DNA from: Micromonospora lutea
Lineage (GTDB): Bacteria; Actinomycetota; Actinomycetes; Mycobacteriales; Micromonosporaceae
Direction: 5' to 3'
NCBI RefSeq assembly: GCF_016863535.1
Contig: NZ_BOPB01000009.1
Span: 124,001-188,000 of the forward strand
Length of the DNA: 64,000 bases
The translations under genes were made by a program, and so were the position numbers. Under the pieces are notes generated by a model that saw only the letters and a program-made list of their open reading frames with translations, ran no database searches and had not been told where the DNA came from. Positions 45,019 to 54,249 of this stretch are shown here, piece after piece. Within the stretch, counting starts at the first letter, position 1, and each line of letters begins with the position of its first letter.

Positions 45019-47232
45019 TCATGCCGGTGATCCGGCTCGCGTCCCGCCGGAGGGGCCGGCGAATCCGCGTCGTACGTACACGCCCACCGTCATGACGCCG
45101 GCCAGCACGGCGCCGATCGCGACGGGCACGGGTTGCAGCCAGAGCAGCGCCAGCCCGGCGGCCGCGCCGATCACGCGTTCCGGCACGCCGGCCGGACCGA
45201 CGCCGGGCAGCCAGCCGCCCGCCGCGACGGCCAGCACCGCGACACCGAGGGCGGTGACCGCGGTGGCGGTGAGGATGCGCTGGGGACCACCGATGCCGAG
45301 CAGACCGAGGCCGGTCGGGGTGATCACGAACGCCAGCGGGATCAGGTACGCCGGCAGCGCGTACCGCAGGGTGTGCCACATGGTCGGCACCAACCGTCCG
45401 CCGGTGACCGCGGCGGCGGCGACGGCGGCGAGCGCGGTTGGTGGCGACACCTCGGACAGCACCGCGAAGTAGAAGACGAACATGGCGGCGGCGGGAGCGC
45501 TGACGCCGAGGTCGAGCAGGGCCGGCCCGATGATCACCCAGCCGATCACGAACGAGGCGGTCACCGGGATCGCCAGGCCGAGCAGGCTGAGCGCGACGGC
45601 GGCGAGCAGCGCGGTCAGTGCGAGCACCACGGCCGGCTCGGAGCTGACCGCGCTCGCGGCGCCGACCAGGAGCGCCGCGGCCTGCGGACCGAGACCGGTC
45701 TTGGTGGTGGTGGCGGTGATGATGCCGGCCGCCGCGCAGACGACGGTGACCGCGAGGACTCCGCGTACACCGCTGGAGAGCGCGGCGACCAGTCGGGGCG
45801 GAGTGAGCCGGTGCGTCCGGTCCAGGAAGGACAGCGCGATCGCGAGGAGGGTGGCCAGCACGACGGCACGGGTCGCCGACAGCCCGATGGCGAGCAGCCC
45901 GACGATGGCGAACAGGGAGGCGAAGTGGTAGCCGGAACGCAGCAGCAGCTGCCAGGCGGAACTGGCCTCGAGGGCCGCCGGGCGCACCCCGGAGCGTCGC
46001 GCGTCGATCTCCACCGAGAGCACGATGCCGAGGTAGTAGAGGATCGTCGGCACCACCGCCCAGCCGAGGACCTGGAGGTAGGACACGCCGAGGTACTCGG
46101 CGATGATGAAGGCCGCCGCGCCGAGCGTCGGCGGGGACAGGATGGCACCCACGCCGGCTGCGGCGAGCATCCCGCCGGCCCGTTCCGCCGGGTACCCGGC
46201 GCGACGCAGGATCGGCCAGGTGACCGCGCCGATGCTGACGGTCGTCGCCGCCCCGGAACCGGAGACGGTGCCGAGCAGGAAGCCGGACGCCACCGCCGTA
46301 CGACCGGCGGCGGTACGCGAGCGCCGGAATGCCGCGGCGGAGAGGTTCACGAAGAACCGGCCGGCGCCGGAGAGGTCGAGCACCGCCCCGTAGATGGTGA
46401 ACAGCACGATGTACGTGGCGGCCACGTCCAGCGGGGTGCCGTAGAAGCCGCTGTCGGAGTTGTAGAAGGCGTCGACCAGTTGCCCGAAGTCCAGCCCGGC
46501 ATGGGCCACTGCCCAGGTCTGCGGCAGTAGCCCGCCGTAGTAGCCGTAGCCGAGGAAGACCAGACAGACGGCGGGCAGGATCCATCCGGTGGTGCGCCGG
46601 CAGCCCTCCAGCAGCAGGAGCAGCAGCAAGCTGCCCATCGCCACGTCCATCCCGACGAGCAGTCCCTGCCGGTCGAGGAAGGCGTCGTAGCCGCCACCAC
46701 CGCCGGCCAGGGCGATCGGCAACACCGGGTACAGACAACCGGCCAGCGCCGCGACGGCCAGCAGCCAGTCGACGCGGCTGGGACCGTGCTGATTGACCAC
46801 GGTCGGGTCGAGGTCGGGCGTTGACGCCCGCCCCGCGACCATCGCCCGCAGGCGGCGCGGTAGCCGCAGGTCGGCCGGGTAGGCGAGGAAGACCAACGGG
46901 AGCACGCCGGCCAGGAAGAAGATCAGGTAGTACTTGCTGCCCTGTGCCAGCGGCCGGAACACCTGCCAGAGCGCGAGCAGGCCGATCACCAGCGTGGCCG
47001 CGGTCAGGATGACGGCGACCGGTCCGGTCAGCACTCGGCCGGGCTTCTCGTCCTCGAAGCGACTGGCGAGTTCGCTGGGATCGATGGGGGTTGGAGCGGG
47101 CCGGGCGACGGGTGGGTCCGCCTCCGCCACTCGGCCGTGTCCGCCGTGGCGCTCAGGTCCGGAATCATCGGTGAATCGGATAGCCGACACGAGGGGGGAC
47201 GATACGCGAATCGACTCCGCGTTGGGGGGCAT
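45019..47232 (-). CDS. TRAP transporter fused permease (TAXI type)
   Basis: 737 residues from ATG 47232 (a TTG two codons upstream is weaker). After a polar N-terminus of about 65 residues come roughly 16-19 hydrophobic spans: a small-subunit-like four-span part, then the large-subunit part with GFLLGTVSGSGAATTVSIGAVTWPIL, GAILSPPTLGAAAFIIAEYLG and the SEVSPPTALAAVAAAAVTGG region. This is the 4TM/12TM fusion that works with TAXI binding proteins as an ion-driven carboxylate-type importer. It is the first gene of the - strand run. The substrate is unknown. Confidence 0.93.
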   Translation of the reverse strand: MPPNAESIRVSSPLVSAIRFTDDSGPERHGGHGRVAEADPPVARPAPTPIDPSELASRFEDEKPGRVLTGPVAVILTAATLVIGLLALWQVFRPLAQGSKYYLIFFLAGVLPLVFLAYPADLRLPRRLRAMVAGRASTPDLDPTVVNQHGPSRVDWLLAVAALAGCLYPVLPIALAGGGGGYDAFLDRQGLLVGMDVAMGSLLLLLLLEGCRRTTGWILPAVCLVFLGYGYYGGLLPQTWAVAHAGLDFGQLVDAFYNSDSGFYGTPLDVAATYIVLFTIYGAVLDLSGAGRFFVNLSAAAFRRSRTAAGRTAVASGFLLGTVSGSGAATTVSIGAVTWPILRRAGYPAERAGGMLAAAGVGAILSPPTLGAAAFIIAEYLGVSYLQVLGWAVVPTILYYLGIVLSVEIDARRSGVRPAALEASSAWQLLLRSGYHFASLFAIVGLLAIGLSATRAVVLATLLAIALSFLDRTHRLTPPRLVAALSSGVRGVLAVTVVCAAAGIITATTTKTGLGPQAAALLVGAASAVSSEPAVVLALTALLAAVALSLLGLAIPVTASFVIGWVIIGPALLDLGVSAPAAAMFVFYFAVLSEVSPPTALAAVAAAAVTGGRLVPTMWHTLRYALPAYLIPLAFVITPTGLGLLGIGGPQRILTATAVTALGVAVLAVAAGGWLPGVGPAGVPERVIGAAAGLALLWLQPVPVAIGAVLAGVMTVGVYVRRGFAGPSGGTRAGSPA

Positions 47233-47875
47233 TGTCAAACATCGCTTCGCTGAGTGACTTTACATTCTTTCATGTTTCGCGCGCCGCGATAATTGAGAAT
47301 AGCGTTCATGATCAGCTCAAACGTGCCGATGGGGGCGGTGTGGGCGAGCCGGAGAACCGGACGAAGTGTGTCCGCTTTAGTGAGATAGCGGGGGTATCAC
47401 CCCGATCTGGGGTGAGGCCAAAAAACCATCAACGCGACTACGCTCCGTGCATGACGCTACGCTGGGTGGCTCCGCAAATCGTGAGGGTTGCAGTGGTGGT
47501 GGTGTCGATCGCACGGCCGCCGGGCCGGTTCCGGAGTCGTACGGCCGGCCGTTCCGCAGCTTCGGTGGTAGCACCCGGACCATTCCCGCCGTGGGCGTAT
47601 TCGGCTCACAGTCGCCCGTCGGACGGAAACGCCGCAGGTGCATTTCCCGCAAGCAGGGAATAGGGCCCGGACCGGCTGCCCGGGTCCGACCGTGCTGCTG
47701 CGAGAACGGACCCCGAGGCGATCGGCCCGTGCGGGCGCCGCGTCCGGGGCGGCCGGGCGAGGGGTGGGGCTGCCGCGAGCGCCGCGGTCCGAGCAGCCTG
47801 CTGACGGGTTACTGGACGTTGGCGGCTGGGCATGTCTGCTGCGATCACCGCGAGCGAAACCGAGGGGAGGGGGCG
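47233..47875. other. Intergenic region between divergent TRAP operon and yihY-like gene
   Basis: 643 nt with no gene I can support. The part next to the TRAP operon (47250-47310) is AT-rich for this genome and must carry its promoter on the minus strand. Farther on, 47397-47415 holds a clean inverted repeat. Between 47447 and 47875 the frame of the membrane protein stays open, but the translated residues are Arg/Pro-rich without conservation signs. The strong GGGGAGGGGG before ATG 47876 places the start there. Confidence 0.55.
47397..47415. promoter_or_regulatory. Inverted repeat, candidate operator
   Basis: TCACCCC-GATCT-GGGGTGA: perfect 7-bp arms around a 5-nt spacer, roughly 165 nt upstream of the TRAP permease. 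The size fits a dimeric repressor site. The flanking GGGGGTATCACCCC gives a second overlapping symmetry. Confidence 0.4.
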
Positions 47876-48955
47876 ATGGCCTCCGAGGAGTCTTCCCGGC
47901 CGGGCAGGCGTGACTCAGAGCTTGACACCGCCGCCGATGGGCGGCGAGACGAGGCGGGTGCCGTGGATGGGGCGCCGGGGGAGCCGGATGCCGACCGCGA
48001 GACGCCGGCGCATCCGGGCCGGCTCTCACGCGGCGAGTGGTTTGCGGCGATGCGCCGGACGACGCGCGAGTTCAGCGACGACAGCCTGACCGACTGGGCC
48101 GCGGCGCTCACCTACTACGGCGTGCTCTCCATCTTTCCGGGCCTGCTGGTGCTGGTCTCCCTGCTCGGTCTGCTCGGCCCGACGGCCACCCGGACGGTAC
48201 GGGACACCGTGGCGGAATCGGTCCCCGAGCAGAACATCCGCCAGATCCTCGACGCCGCCATCGGGCAGGCCCAGCAGAACGGCGGGTTGGCCGGCATCGC
48301 CGCGATCGTCGGTCTGCTCGCCGCCTTCTGGTCGGCCTCCGGTTACGTCGCCGCCTTCATGCGCGCTTCCAACGCGATCTACGACGTGCCGGAGGGGCGG
48401 CCGATCTGGAAGACGTTGCCGATCCGGGTCGGAGTCACCGCGGTGATCGGGGTGATGCTGCTGGCCAGCGCGGTGATCGTGGTCTTCACCGGGCGCCTCG
48501 CCGAGGAGGTCGGCGACGCGTTGGGGGTGGGGCGTACGGCCGTGACGGTGTGGGACATCGCCAAGTGGCCGGTGCTGCTGGTCCTGGTCAGCCTGATGTT
48601 CGCCCTCCTCTACTGGGCGTCGCCGAACGCCCGGCAGGGCGGTTTCCGCTGGGTCAGCCCCGGTGGGGTCCTGGCGGTGCTGATCTGGTTGCTGGTCTCC
48701 GGCCTGTTCGCGTTCTACGTCGGGAACTTCGGCTCGTACAACAAGACCTACGGGGCGCTGGCCGGGGTGATCATCTTCCTGGTCTGGCTCTGGTTGAGCA
48801 ACATCGCGATCCTGTTCGGCGCGGAACTCGATGCCGAGTTGGCGCGGGCGCGGGCGATCAGCGGTGGACTCCGGCCGGTGGACCGGGAGCCTTACGTCGA
48901 GTTGCGCGACGACCGCAAGCTGCGTTCGAAGGAAGGGGAATCCCCTTCTCAATGA
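47876..48955 (+). CDS. YihY/BrkB-type membrane protein
   Basis: 359 residues. An acidic disordered N-terminus (about 1-55) leads to six membrane spans of the YihY/virulence-factor-BrkB family: WAAALTYYGVLSIFPGLLVLVSLLG, GLAGIAAIVGLLAAFWSASGYVAAFMRASNAIYDVPEGRP, the middle spans, and FGSYNKTYGALAGVIIFLVWLWLSNIAILFGAELDAELARAR at the end. Start fixed by the ribosome site directly before the ATG. The family was once misnamed ribonuclease BN; its transport or envelope function is unsettled. Apparently monocistronic. Confidence 0.92.
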   Translation: MASEESSRPGRRDSELDTAADGRRDEAGAVDGAPGEPDADRETPAHPGRLSRGEWFAAMRRTTREFSDDSLTDWAAALTYYGVLSIFPGLLVLVSLLGLLGPTATRTVRDTVAESVPEQNIRQILDAAIGQAQQNGGLAGIAAIVGLLAAFWSASGYVAAFMRASNAIYDVPEGRPIWKTLPIRVGVTAVIGVMLLASAVIVVFTGRLAEEVGDALGVGRTAVTVWDIAKWPVLLVLVSLMFALLYWASPNARQGGFRWVSPGGVLAVLIWLLVSGLFAFYVGNFGSYNKTYGALAGVIIFLVWLWLSNIAILFGAELDAELARARAISGGLRPVDREPYVELRDDRKLRSKEGESPSQ

Positions 48956-48995
48956 CCTTCCGGGTGCATCTACATCCAACTAGTGGCCGATTAGT

Positions 48996-49033
48996 GGCGA
49001 AACTTTTGCTGGACCTGGCGAAAGTTGTTGCTG
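48996..49033. promoter_or_regulatory. Direct repeats upstream of ROK gene, candidate operator
   Basis: GGCGAAACTTTTGCTG (48996-49011) and GGCGAAAGTTGTTGCTG (49017-49033) are near-identical direct repeats 21 bp apart, two helical turns. The first contains the near-palindrome GCGAAACTTTTGC. They lie about 105-140 nt before the ROK regulator, and autoregulation of the ROK-ABC operon is likely. Confidence 0.5.
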
Positions 49034-49136
49034 AGACGCTCTAAGGTCTGGACAGCGCAGGTCGAAGACTCCTACTGTGTCGGGCACCACGCGTCGGCAG
49101 TTCGTCGATGTGAACCCCCAGTGGGAGAGGTGAGCC

Positions 49137-50315
49137 GTGCACAACGCCGACCCCCTGCACGTCCGGCTGTTGCGGTTGTTACGCGACGAGGGAGCGCTGT
49201 CGCGGGCCGAACTCGCTGACCGACTGGAGATGCCCCGGCCCCGACTGCTCGCCGAGTTGGAACGGCTGGTCGCCCTGGGCTACGTGGCAGAGGCGGGCAA
49301 GGCCGCCTCGCGGGGTGGACGCCGATCGACGTTGGTCGAGTTGCAGCCACAGTTGCGGTTCGCGGCCGTCGATCTCGGTGCCAGTTCGATCGACGTCGAG
49401 GTGGTCAACGGCAGGCTGGAGCCGGTAGCGGCGTACGCGGAGGCGGCCGACATCCGGTCCGGCCCGAAGGCGATCCTGCAGCGGGTCAACGAGTTGCTGC
49501 ACAAGGCCCGGGTCGACGGCGTCTACGAGCGACTCGACGCGGTCGGCATCGGTGTGCCCGGCCCGGTCAGCTTCCGTGACGGAGTGCCGGTCTCGCCACC
49601 GATCATGCCGGGATGGGATCGCTTCCCCGTCCGTGAACTGCTCACCCGCGAGCACGGCTGCCCGGCGGTGGTCGACAACGACGTGAACATCATGGCCATC
49701 GGCGAGCGGCACGGCGGGGTGGCCCACTCGGTCGACGACTTCCTCTTCGTCAAGATCGGCACCGGTGTCGGGTGCGGGATCTACCTCAGCGGCGACGTCT
49801 ACCGGGGCACCGACGGGTGTGCCGGCGACATCGGCCACATCCAGGTCGATCCACATGGGCCGGTCTGCTCCTGCGGCAACGCCGGATGTCTGGAGGCGCT
49901 CTTCAGCGGGGCGGCACTGGCCAAGGACGCCGCCTCCGCCGCGCGGGCCGGCACCTCGCCCGCCCTGGCCGAACGTCTGGAGATACACGGCGAGGTCAGC
50001 GCCATCGACGTCGCCGCCGGTGCCCTCGAAGGGGACCTGACCTGCATCCAGCTCATCCGGCAGGGGGGCCGACGGGTCGGCGGCGTGCTCGCCGGGCTGG
50101 TCAGCTTCACCAACCCCTCGATGATCGTGATCGGTGGTGGGCTCGCTCAACTGGGGCACGTGTTGCTCGCCGAGATCCGCAGCGTCGTGTACCGCCGCTC
50201 ACTGCCGCTGGCCACCGGCAACCTGCCGGTGGTGCTCTCCGAACTCGGTCCGCGTGCCGGCGTCGCCGGCGCGGCCGTGCTCGCCAGCGACCTGGCCTTC
50301 GGGGAGGCGGCATGA
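49137..50315 (+). CDS. ROK-family transcriptional regulator
   Basis: 392 residues from GTG 49137, with GGGAGAGG upstream. An N-terminal winged helix (LRLLRDEGALSRAELADRLEMPRPRLLAELERL) is joined to a ROK sugar-kinase-like domain (VDLGASSIDVEVVNG, VDNDVNIMAIGE, KIGTGVGCGIYLSG, the ExGHxxVD-like CAGDIGHIQVD and the zinc site CSCGNAGCLE). Such proteins repress sugar uptake operons and respond to the sugar or its phosphate. It overlaps the ABC ATPase gene by 4 nt and heads the sugar-transport operon. Confidence 0.94.
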   Translation: MHNADPLHVRLLRLLRDEGALSRAELADRLEMPRPRLLAELERLVALGYVAEAGKAASRGGRRSTLVELQPQLRFAAVDLGASSIDVEVVNGRLEPVAAYAEAADIRSGPKAILQRVNELLHKARVDGVYERLDAVGIGVPGPVSFRDGVPVSPPIMPGWDRFPVRELLTREHGCPAVVDNDVNIMAIGERHGGVAHSVDDFLFVKIGTGVGCGIYLSGDVYRGTDGCAGDIGHIQVDPHGPVCSCGNAGCLEALFSGAALAKDAASAARAGTSPALAERLEIHGEVSAIDVAAGALEGDLTCIQLIRQGGRRVGGVLAGLVSFTNPSMIVIGGGLAQLGHVLLAEIRSVVYRRSLPLATGNLPVVLSELGPRAGVAGAAVLASDLAFGEAA

Positions 50316-51886
50316 CCGGGCACGACGCGGTGAGCGGGACCGACGTGCCACCGGCCGAGGCGACCGCCGGGGACGTGGTTCTGCGCCTGACCGACGTGGT
50401 CAAGACCTTCCCGGGCGTACGCGCCCTGGACGGCGTGCAACTGGAGGTCCGCGCGGGCGAGGTGCACTGCCTGCTCGGGCAGAACGGTGCCGGCAAGTCC
50501 ACTCTGATCAAGGTGCTCGCCGGAGTGCACCGGCCGGACTCAGGACACGTCGAGTGGTGCGGCGAGCCGGTCGGTTTCGCCAACCCGCAGGCCGCGATGC
50601 GCAGCGGGATCGCCACCATCTACCAGGAACTCGACCTCGTCGAGGACCTGTCCGTGGCGGAGAACGTCTTCCTCGGGCACGAGCCGCGCCGGCTCGGGTT
50701 CATTCGCCGGGGCCACATGGCCGGCCGGACCCGCCAGATCCTTGGCCGACTCGGCCACGCCGAGATCCCGCCCGGCCGGATGGTGCGGGCGTTGCCGGCG
50801 GCCGGCAAGCAGGTGGTCAGCATGGCGCGGGCGTTGTCCCACGAGGCCCGTCTGATCATCATGGACGAGCCGAGTGCGGTGCTCGCCCACGACGAGGTGG
50901 GCAACCTCTTCCGGATCATCCGCGAACTGACCGCTCAGGGCATCGCGGTCATCTACATCTCGCACCGGTTGGAGGAGATCCGCGAGATCGGCGACCGGGT
51001 GACCGTACTCAAGGACGGCCGGACCACCGCGGCGAACCTGCCGGCCCGCGAGACCCCGACCAGCGACCTGGTCTCCCGAATGACCGGCCGGACCATCGAG
51101 TACGTCTTCCCCGACCGCCCCGCCGAGACCGTGGTCGGCGACGAACTGCTCCAGGTCGACGGGTTGACCCGCGCCGGTGAGTTCGCCGACGTCTCGCTGA
51201 GCGTCCGGGCCGGAGAGATCGTCGGCATCGCGGGCCTGGTGGGCTCCGGCCGCTCCGAAGTGCTGGAAACGATCTACGGTGCGCGAACGGCCGGGGCCGG
51301 TTCGGTGCGGATGGCCGGTCGGACACTGCGGCCGGGCAGCGTCGGCGCGGCCGTGAAGGCCGGTATGGGCATGGCCCCCGAGGAGCGCAAGAGCCAGGCG
51401 TTGCTGCTCGGTGAGCCGATCTACCGCAACGTCACCCTCGCCACCTTCGGCCGCTACGCCCGCTTCGGCTTCACCGACGCGTCGCGGGAACGGGCGGAGG
51501 CCGACCGGATCGCCGAGGATCTGGAGATGCGCCCGCGTGACGTCCGACGGGCGGTACGCACACTCTCCGGCGGCAACCAGCAGAAGGTGGTGGTCGGCCG
51601 CTGGCTGCTCGGCGACACGAAGCTGCTGCTGCTCGACGAACCCACCCGAGGGGTGGACGTCGGCGCCCGGGCCGAGCTGTACCAGGTGATCCGGCAGCTC
51701 GCGGCCCAGGGGGTCGGTGTGCTCCTGGTCTCCAGCGAGGTGCCCGAGGTGCTCGGCCTGGCCGACCGGGTGCTGGTGATGCGGGAGGGGCGGGTCGTCC
51801 GTACGGCCCCGGCCGGCGAACTCGACGAGAACACCGTGCTCGACCTCGTCATGGCGGGGTCCCTGATGGAAGGCGCACCGGCATGA
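50312..51886 (+). CDS. Sugar ABC transporter ATPase (RbsA-type, two NBDs)
   Basis: 524 residues from ATG 50312. Two tandem nucleotide-binding domains: the first with GQNGAGKSTLIK and TIYQELDLVEDLSV but a weak signature (LPAAGKQVVSMARAL), the second with GLVGSGRSEVLETIYG in the Walker A position and a full signature LSGGNQQKVVVGRWL plus LLLLDEPTRGVDVG. This asymmetry is normal for ribose/xylose/inositol-type ATPases. It works with the permease at 51963 and binding protein at 53176. Confidence 0.95.
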   Translation: MTGHDAVSGTDVPPAEATAGDVVLRLTDVVKTFPGVRALDGVQLEVRAGEVHCLLGQNGAGKSTLIKVLAGVHRPDSGHVEWCGEPVGFANPQAAMRSGIATIYQELDLVEDLSVAENVFLGHEPRRLGFIRRGHMAGRTRQILGRLGHAEIPPGRMVRALPAAGKQVVSMARALSHEARLIIMDEPSAVLAHDEVGNLFRIIRELTAQGIAVIYISHRLEEIREIGDRVTVLKDGRTTAANLPARETPTSDLVSRMTGRTIEYVFPDRPAETVVGDELLQVDGLTRAGEFADVSLSVRAGEIVGIAGLVGSGRSEVLETIYGARTAGAGSVRMAGRTLRPGSVGAAVKAGMGMAPEERKSQALLLGEPIYRNVTLATFGRYARFGFTDASRERAEADRIAEDLEMRPRDVRRAVRTLSGGNQQKVVVGRWLLGDTKLLLLDEPTRGVDVGARAELYQVIRQLAAQGVGVLLVSSEVPEVLGLADRVLVMREGRVVRTAPAGELDENTVLDLVMAGSLMEGAPA

Positions 51887-51973
51887 GCGAGCGTCAGCGA
51901 GCGAATCATCGACTCAGTGCGGTGGAGCCTCATGTCGGTGCCGAGCGAAGCGAGGTACCGGCATGAGCGAGCG
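51877..51973. repeat. 80-bp insertion-like segment bounded by 17-bp direct repeats
   Basis: ACCGGCATGAGCGAGCG occurs at 51877-51893, across the ATPase stop, and again at 51957-51973, across the permease start. The 80 nt between equivalent points contain GAGCGAAGCGAGG and GTCAGCGAGCGAATCATC motifs of a type I associate with dispersed Micromonosporaceae repeats. Deleting one repeat plus the intervening bases would restore an ATGA overlap of the two genes. Confidence 0.65.
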
Positions 51974-53087
51974 GCCCCCCGCCACCACCACGCAGTTGCC
52001 GGCGCAGTCGCCGCCGGTGGACCCGGCCGAGACCGAGGAGGCCGGCCGCCGGACGCCGACCGCCACGGCGGGCGCCAGCGGCCGACTCTCCTGGTGGCAC
52101 GGTGACGGTGGTGAGGGTGCCAAGCGGAACCTCGCCCTGATCGGAGTGCTGCTTGCTCTCTTCGTGATCGGCGCGGCGACCCGCTCGGACCTGTACTCCA
52201 ATCCGGACTGGGTCTGGGCGAACATGCTCAGCATCCTCAAGCTCGCCTCGGTGGTCGGCGTGGTCACCGTCGGGATGACCTTCGTGATCATCGGGGGTGG
52301 TATCGACCTCTCGGTCGGCGCGATCGTGGCGCTGGCCGGGGTCTGGTGCACCACGGTGGCGACCCAGAGCTTCGGCGCCGGTGGGATGATCTTCACCGCG
52401 ATCATCGTCGGGATGGCGGTCGGCCTGGTCAACGGAACGCTCATCGCGTACGGGCGGTTGGTGCCGTTCATCGCGACCCTGGCCATGCTGGTCGCCGCGC
52501 GGGGCCTGGCCGCCGAGATCTCCCAGAAGCAGACCCAGATCTCGCAGAACAGCACCATCAACGGCATCGCCAGCACCGATCTGCTCGGCATCCCCCTGCT
52601 GGTCTACATCCTGGCCGCGGTGGTCGCCGCGGGCTGGGTGCTGCTCAACCGCACGACGTTCGGACGGCGCACCGTCGCCGTCGGCGGCAACCCGGAGGCC
52701 GCCCGGCTGGCCGGGATCAACGTCAAGCTGCACACCCTGCTGCTGTACGTGCTCTCCGGCCTGTGCTGCGGCATCGCCGCCATCATGCTCACCGCGCAGG
52801 CCACCTCGGCCCAGGCGGCGATGGCGAACCTCTACGAGCTGGACGCGATCGCCGCCGTGATCATCGGAGGCACGCTGCTCAGCGGCGGGCGGGGCACCAT
52901 CATCGGTTCCCTGCTCGGTGTGATCATCTTCGCCACCATCACCAACCTCTTCGCCATCAACGGCCTCTCCACGGAGGCGCAGAACATGGTCAAGGGCGGC
53001 ATCATCGTCGCCGCCGTCCTGATCCAGCAGGTCCAGTTCGGCAGTCTCTCCCAGTTCTTCCGTCGCAACCGGCTCACCACGAGCTGA
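51963..53087 (+). CDS. Sugar ABC transporter permease (RbsC-type)
   Basis: 374 residues from ATG 51963, with GCGAGG 7 nt upstream inside the repeat. A polar N-terminus of about 55 residues is followed by 8-10 spans of the BPD_transp_2 family (VVGVVTVGMTFVIIGGGIDLSVGAIVALAG, NGTLIAYGRLVPFIATLAMLVAARGLA, and GRRTVAVGGNPEAARLAGINVK with the EAA-like coupling loop). It is the inner-membrane channel of the ribose/inositol-type importer encoded here. Confidence 0.95.
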   Translation: MSERPPATTTQLPAQSPPVDPAETEEAGRRTPTATAGASGRLSWWHGDGGEGAKRNLALIGVLLALFVIGAATRSDLYSNPDWVWANMLSILKLASVVGVVTVGMTFVIIGGGIDLSVGAIVALAGVWCTTVATQSFGAGGMIFTAIIVGMAVGLVNGTLIAYGRLVPFIATLAMLVAARGLAAEISQKQTQISQNSTINGIASTDLLGIPLLVYILAAVVAAGWVLLNRTTFGRRTVAVGGNPEAARLAGINVKLHTLLLYVLSGLCCGIAAIMLTAQATSAQAAMANLYELDAIAAVIIGGTLLSGGRGTIIGSLLGVIIFATITNLFAINGLSTEAQNMVKGGIIVAAVLIQQVQFGSLSQFFRRNRLTTS

Positions 53088-53175
53088 ACACCACTGCACG
53101 TCACCCGAGCAATCGAGGGTGGCAGGGCTTCGCATACCCAAAAATCCCCACCACGTGAATAACCAGGAGGTCGTC

Positions 53176-54228
53176 ATGACCCAGCACAGTCGCGACATGT
53201 CGCGGCGCCGGCTGCTCTTCGGCGGGGCGGCCGTCGGAGCCGGCGTACTGCTCGCCGGTTGCACCAGCAACGAGCAGACGCCGACCGAGGCGCAGACCAA
53301 GGCGGCCGACGGCAACGCCAACGCGGAGCCCGGCAAGCAGGTGACCATCGGGTTCTCCGCACCGGCCGCCGACCACGGCTGGATCGCCGCGATCACCAAC
53401 AACGCCAAGGCGCAGGCCGCCGCGTACTCCGACGTGGAGTTCAAGACGGTCGAGGCGGGCGCGGACGCGGCGGCCCAGCGGGCCGCCCTGTCCACCCTGA
53501 TCTCGCAGAAGCCCGACGTGATCGTGCTGCTGCCGCACGACGGCAAGGAGCTCAACTCGTTCGGGCTGGAGGCGATGGCGGCCGGCATCCCGGTGGTCAA
53601 CCTGGACCGGGCCTTCCCGGACGCCAAGGCGTACCGGCTGCAGATCAAGGGCGACAACTACGGCATGGGTGTTTCCGCCGCCACCTTCATCGCCGAGCAG
53701 CTTAAGGCCAAGGGGATCAGCAATCCGGTGATCGCCGAGATCGCCGGGATGGACGAGTTGGAGCTGACCCAGGAGCGTACGAAGGGCTTCAACGACACTC
53801 TGGCCCAGCACGGTCTGAAGGTGCAGAACCGGCGGGCGGCGCGGTTCACCGCCGACTCCGGCCAGCAGGAGGCGAGCCAGCTGTTGCAGGCCCTGCCGAA
53901 GATCGACGCGATCTGGAACCACGATGACGACCAGGGCATCGGTGTGCTGGCCGCGATCAGCCAGGCCAACCGCAGCGAGTTCTTCATGGTCGGCGGCGCG
54001 GGCTCGAAGAAGGCGATGGAGGACATCCAGGCGGACAACACGGTGCTGAAGGCGACGGTCACCTACAGCCCGTCGATGGCGTCCTCGGCGATCTCCCTGG
54101 CCCGCCTGATCGGTCAGGACCGGGGCATGTCCGACCTGGTGGAACTCCAGGTACCGAAGGAGATCGTCCTCGCCTCCGAAACGATCACCAAGGAGAACGC
54201 GAGCAACTACCTCAAGCTCGGGTTCTGA
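53176..54228 (+). CDS. Sugar ABC transporter binding lipoprotein
   Basis: 350 residues, with AGGAGG 5 nt before ATG 53176. A twin-arginine-like N-region (SRRRLLFGG) and lipobox LLAGCTS (Cys near 33) suggest Tat export and lipid anchoring. The mature part is a periplasmic-binding fold of the ribose-binding class (VTIGFSAPAADHGWIAAITNNAKAQA, KPDVIVLLPHDGKELNSFGLEAM, GIPVVNLDRAF, WNHDDDQGIGVLAAI). The ligand cannot be fixed; the downstream dehydrogenase and cyclitol genes make a sugar or inositol plausible. Confidence 0.94.
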   Translation: MTQHSRDMSRRRLLFGGAAVGAGVLLAGCTSNEQTPTEAQTKAADGNANAEPGKQVTIGFSAPAADHGWIAAITNNAKAQAAAYSDVEFKTVEAGADAAAQRAALSTLISQKPDVIVLLPHDGKELNSFGLEAMAAGIPVVNLDRAFPDAKAYRLQIKGDNYGMGVSAATFIAEQLKAKGISNPVIAEIAGMDELELTQERTKGFNDTLAQHGLKVQNRRAARFTADSGQQEASQLLQALPKIDAIWNHDDDQGIGVLAAISQANRSEFFMVGGAGSKKAMEDIQADNTVLKATVTYSPSMASSAISLARLIGQDRGMSDLVELQVPKEIVLASETITKENASNYLKLGF

Positions 54229-54249
54229 CACAACGGGGGGAGACCCACC

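Noticed and set aside
45002..46738. Upstream extension of the first TAXI binding protein to 918 residues
   Set aside because: It is an out-of-frame reading of the TRAP permease gene. The real start has a signal peptide and AGGAAGGAG.
47232..47663. 143-codon open frame on the + strand starting opposite the TRAP permease start
   Set aside because: No ribosome site, no conserved-looking sequence, and it crosses the divergent promoter zone and an inverted repeat.
47447..47875. Upstream extension of the YihY-type protein by 143 residues
   Set aside because: The added residues are Arg/Pro-rich without features, while a strong ribosome site precedes ATG 47876.
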